Translations under genes and position numbers: made by a program
In this document: positions 6,854 to 8,961 of the stretch, one piece after another
How the letters are laid out: each line of letters begins with the position of its first letter
Position numbering within the stretch: position 1 is the stretch's first letter
The notes under the pieces: generated by a model
Databases searched by the model: none
Seen by the model: only the letters and a program-made list of their open reading frames with translations
Told to the model about the DNA's origin: nothing
Source: an uncultured Archangium sp.
GTDB taxonomy: Bacteria > Myxococcota > Myxococcia > Myxococcales > Myxococcaceae
DNA: 8,961 bases
Direction of reading: 5' to 3'
Assembly (NCBI GenBank): GCA_937875615.1
Contig: CALNBU010000373.1
Coordinates: forward strand, 1 to 8,961

Positions 6854-8452
6854 TCAGTACCCCAGCTGGAAGTCGTCGTCGGTGAAGGTGATGACGCCGC
6901 GCGGCTCGCGGGTGGCGGGGGCGGTGAAGCGCACCTGGGGCACGAACACCGAGCCGATGCCGTTGCCGCGGGGGTCGTTCTCCCGGCCCACCTGGAAGTA
7001 GATGAAGATGTCGTTGGTGCCCGCGGGGATGGTGAGGCCGGAGCCGTCGGGCGAGGGCCGGGCGAGGGTCTCGGCGACGGTGACGTTGTAGATGTTGAGC
7101 TCGTAGCAGGCGCGCCCGTCGACGGTGGGGGGCGCGGGCTTGACCGAGTAGCCGTAGCCGCGCTCCTTCTGGAAGGCGATGTCGGCGGAGAGCAGGTCGG
7201 TGTGCGCTTCCATCTCCGCCACGTTGGTGAGCCCGTCGCGGTCGTCGTCCTGGAGATCTTCGGGGATGAGCGGGTTGCTGCCGCCGAGGTGCTCCACCAG
7301 GTCCGGCAGGCCGTCGCCGTCGGTGTCGACGATGCAGGCGTCGGTGCCCAGCACGCGCTCCTCGCAGTCGTTGAGGCGATCTCCGTCGGAGTCGAGCTCC
7401 GGGTTGCAGCCGCGCGGCGTGTTGAGCGGCAGCGAGCCCGGCGTGCCCGGCAGCCCCATGCGCAGCTCCACGCCATCGCTGATGCGGTCGCCGTCGGAGT
7501 CGACGTTGGTGGGGTCGAAGCCGAAGGCGCGCTCCTCTTCGTCGCTCAGCCCATCTCCGTCGGAGTCGACCAACACCTGGCCGTTGCGCGAGAGGACGTT
7601 GCGGTTCATCGCCACCAGCCGCTTGAGCACCAGCTCGCGCTGGAGCGAGCCGTAGTTGAGCGCCTGCAGCACGGTGGGCAGCGACTCGGGCTGGGTCTCC
7701 ACCAACTCGGTGCCGCCGGCGCGCGCGATGGCCGCGGCCTGGTAGCGGGTGATGACGTCGGCGTCGCCGGTGCGCACGTACACCGGCTGCACCGTCACCT
7801 CGCCGGCGTTGTAGCGCGCCACCAGCGCCTTGAGCTCCTCGGTCACGCGCGTCAGCTCGCAGGCGCTGCACTCCGATTCATTGGGCATGAAGCTGTTGCA
7901 GGCCTGGCTGATGTCGGCGTTGTAGGCGGGGTTGGCGCAGCTCAGGTCGCGGGAGGTGATCACCTGCACCACGTAGTAGCGGGTGCGCGCCACCAGCCCC
8001 CGGCAGCCGCTCTGCATGTCGCCGCTGATGATGCTCTGCGCCAGCTTCAGCGGCGCGCGGTGCGAGACGGGGCCGGCCTCCTGGTAGGAGGCGTACTGGG
8101 TGATGGCCTGTGCCAACCGTTGATCGCGCACGAAGCTTCCCTGGAAGCCGGTGGCGATGGAGTGGTAGCCCACCACCGAGAACGAGATGTAGGGCGTGGT
8201 GAACTGCGCGGTCACCGCGTTCACCGCCTCGGTGATGGAGCCCACGATGCTGCGGTCGACGCCGGCGCCGCCCTCCAGCGCGAAGAGCACCTTCACCGGG
8301 AAGGACTCCCCGGCGGGGAGCGGCGCGCACACCACGCCGCGGAACTCCGCCCGGTCGGGGCCGCTGGGGCCTCCGGGGCCCGCGGCGTAGAGGCCGGCAT
8401 CGGTGCAGCCGAAGACACTGACGAACAGGGTCAGGCAGAAGAACCGCCACAT
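6854..8452 (-). CDS. vWA-like lipoprotein with TSP3-like repeats and a degenerate MIDAS (paralogue C)
   Basis: I place the start at ATG 8452-8450 (532 residues), because the reading opens there into a signal peptide with lipobox VFGC (Cys16). Upstream ATGs in the same frame (8575, 8539, 8497) would add a non-signal leader, and the first two would overlap the cytochrome gene. No Shine-Dalgarno sequence is evident. The domain order matches paralogues A and B: conserved Cys42, vWA-like fold (about 53-265), acidic repeats (about 295-412: DSDGDGLSD, DSDGDRISD, DSDGDRLND, DTDGDGLPD, DDDRDGLTN), and the shared C-terminal domain (about 427-510: GYGYSV, GRACYELNIYNV). The MIDAS is broken. Where A and B have D-x-S-x-S, this protein has E60, G62 and G64, and the later TDG is TSRD (166-169). 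Metal-dependent ligand binding by this domain is therefore unlikely, while the acidic repeats still look able to bind Ca2+. Four Cys at 172-198, including a CxxC-type ECSAC, have no counterpart in A. The homology is clear; the function is unknown. Confidence 0.92.
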   Translation of the reverse strand: MWRFFCLTLFVSVFGCTDAGLYAAGPGGPSGPDRAEFRGVVCAPLPAGESFPVKVLFALEGGAGVDRSIVGSITEAVNAVTAQFTTPYISFSVVGYHSIATGFQGSFVRDQRLAQAITQYASYQEAGPVSHRAPLKLAQSIISGDMQSGCRGLVARTRYYVVQVITSRDLSCANPAYNADISQACNSFMPNESECSACELTRVTEELKALVARYNAGEVTVQPVYVRTGDADVITRYQAAAIARAGGTELVETQPESLPTVLQALNYGSLQRELVLKRLVAMNRNVLSRNGQVLVDSDGDGLSDEEERAFGFDPTNVDSDGDRISDGVELRMGLPGTPGSLPLNTPRGCNPELDSDGDRLNDCEERVLGTDACIVDTDGDGLPDLVEHLGGSNPLIPEDLQDDDRDGLTNVAEMEAHTDLLSADIAFQKERGYGYSVKPAPPTVDGRACYELNIYNVTVAETLARPSPDGSGLTIPAGTNDIFIYFQVGRENDPRGNGIGSVFVPQVRFTAPATREPRGVITFTDDDFQLGY

Positions 8453-8478
8453 GGGCGGCGGAGTGTAGTGGCAGGCGC

Positions 8479-8507
8479 GTGCCGGAAGCGAGCCCATCGG
8501 TGCCGGA
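8479..8507. repeat. 8-bp direct repeat upstream of paralogue C
   Basis: The octamer gtgccgga occurs at 8479-8486 and 8500-8507, so equivalent positions are 21 bp apart, about two helical turns. It fills much of the 55-bp gap between the cytochrome gene and paralogue C. Such spacing can mark a protein-binding site, but chance is not excluded in GC-rich DNA. Confidence 0.3.
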
Positions 8508-8961
8508 TCAAAGCGAGAGCACGAAGGCGAGGAGATCATCGCGCTCCGATTCACTGAGGAGATCCGCCCGGCCATGGGTGGGCGCCCAGCGCTCCACCGC
8601 CACCCGCAGCGCGAAGCGCTCGTCGACGCGCACCGCCCCGTCGGGCCGCACGGTGAGGCCGGCGAGGCCGGTGGTGAGCATGGGGAACACGTCCCAGCTC
8701 CCCACCAGGGACGGCGTGCCGAAGCCCTCGAAGCGGGTGTTCTGCTGCGCCTCGCGCAGCGGCATGAAGCGCGGCGTGCCCACGTCGATGAAGCGGCCGC
8801 GGGTCTCGGGGCTCTGGTCCATGGTGTAGAGCGGCGCGGGGTGGCAGCCGGCGCAGCCCGCCTTGCCCTCGAAGAGCGCCAGCCCTCGGCGGGGGCTGCC
8901 CTCGCGGCCGTCGGGGAGCGTGAGCGACTCGGCGGGGGCGCCGCTGGCGGTGAGGAAGGGG
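8508..8961 (-). CDS. Di-heme cytochrome c peroxidase/MauG-like protein, C-terminal part (5' end outside the window)
   Basis: The frame is open from the window edge (first full codon 8960-8958) to a TGA at 8510-8508, giving the last 150 residues; an internal ATG at 8822 is not the real start. A c-type heme site CAGCH (8855-8841) sits in the context RRGLALFEGKAGCAGCH, followed by PLYT. Later come VGTPRF and GTPSLVGSWDVFP, then a closing LSESERDDLLAFVLSL. That order (G..LFEG..C..CH, VGTP, TPSL.G.WD..P, Ls..E..dL..FL.sL) is the C-terminal heme domain of the CcpA/MauG superfamily: periplasmic di-heme enzymes that reduce peroxide or oxidise proteins or small substrates. The segment that is normally YLHDG reads MLTTG (94-98), so the usual His is absent. 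M66 or M94 could be a distal heme ligand; this cannot be settled here. The N-terminal heme domain, or a beta-propeller as in some relatives, would lie outside the window. The stop is 55 bp before the next lipoprotein gene, so co-transcription is possible. Confidence 0.85.
   Translation of the reverse strand, partial: PFLTASGAPAESLTLPDGREGSPRRGLALFEGKAGCAGCHPAPLYTMDQSPETRGRFIDVGTPRFMPLREAQQNTRFEGFGTPSLVGSWDVFPMLTTGLAGLTVRPDGAVRVDERFALRVAVERWAPTHGRADLLSESERDDLLAFVLSL

Noticed and set aside
6779..8557. 592-residue plus-strand frame opposite paralogue C
   Set aside because: It is an antisense shadow with no export signal or domain.
8508..8822. A separate 104-residue gene starting at the ATG at 8822
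   Set aside because: The frame stays open upstream to the window edge and includes the CAGCH heme site just before this ATG, so it is the end of a larger cytochrome gene.

Overview
The window looks like chromosomal DNA of a member of the Myxococcota. It is strongly GC-rich throughout, and its genes encode secreted and surface proteins of a myxobacterial type. The most telling signal is a C-terminal MYXO-CTERM-like sorting tail (Cys, then a Gly/Leu-rich hydrophobic stretch, then Arg-Arg-Arg-Arg) on one protein. Genus and species cannot be read from the window. All six genes supported here lie on the minus strand, so transcription runs from high to low coordinates. The long plus-strand reading frames are antisense shadows of these genes.

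In order of transcription: (1) 8961-8508, the 3' end of a c-type cytochrome of the di-heme peroxidase (CcpA/MauG) superfamily, cut by the window edge. (2) 8452-6854, a lipoprotein shaped like a von Willebrand A (vWA) domain followed by Asp-rich calcium-binding repeats, whose metal site (MIDAS) is degenerate. (3) A 154-bp, relatively AT-rich intergenic region, which probably holds a promoter. (4) 6699-5392, a secreted protein with thrombospondin type 3 (TSP3) repeats, an Ig-like region and the MYXO-CTERM-like anchor. (5) A 12-bp perfect hairpin that looks like an intrinsic terminator. (6) 5281-3314 and 3317-1530, two translationally overlapping vWA/TSP3-like lipoproteins with intact MIDAS motifs. 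(7) 1506-1, a lipoprotein with PPC-like domains whose 3' end lies outside the window.

The theme is a cell-envelope locus: four lipoproteins and one sortase-type anchored protein, four of the five with acidic DxDxDG repeats expected to bind Ca2+. The three vWA lipoproteins are clear paralogues. They share a conserved Cys before the MIDAS, the acidic repeat block, and a C-terminal domain that I cannot assign to a named family. A plausible but unproven reading is a Ca2+-dependent surface adhesion or protein-interaction module. One paralogue has lost its metal-dependent ligand site, and the PPC-like lipoprotein is co-expressed with the two intact ones. No RNA genes, mobile elements, CRISPR arrays or phage genes were seen.
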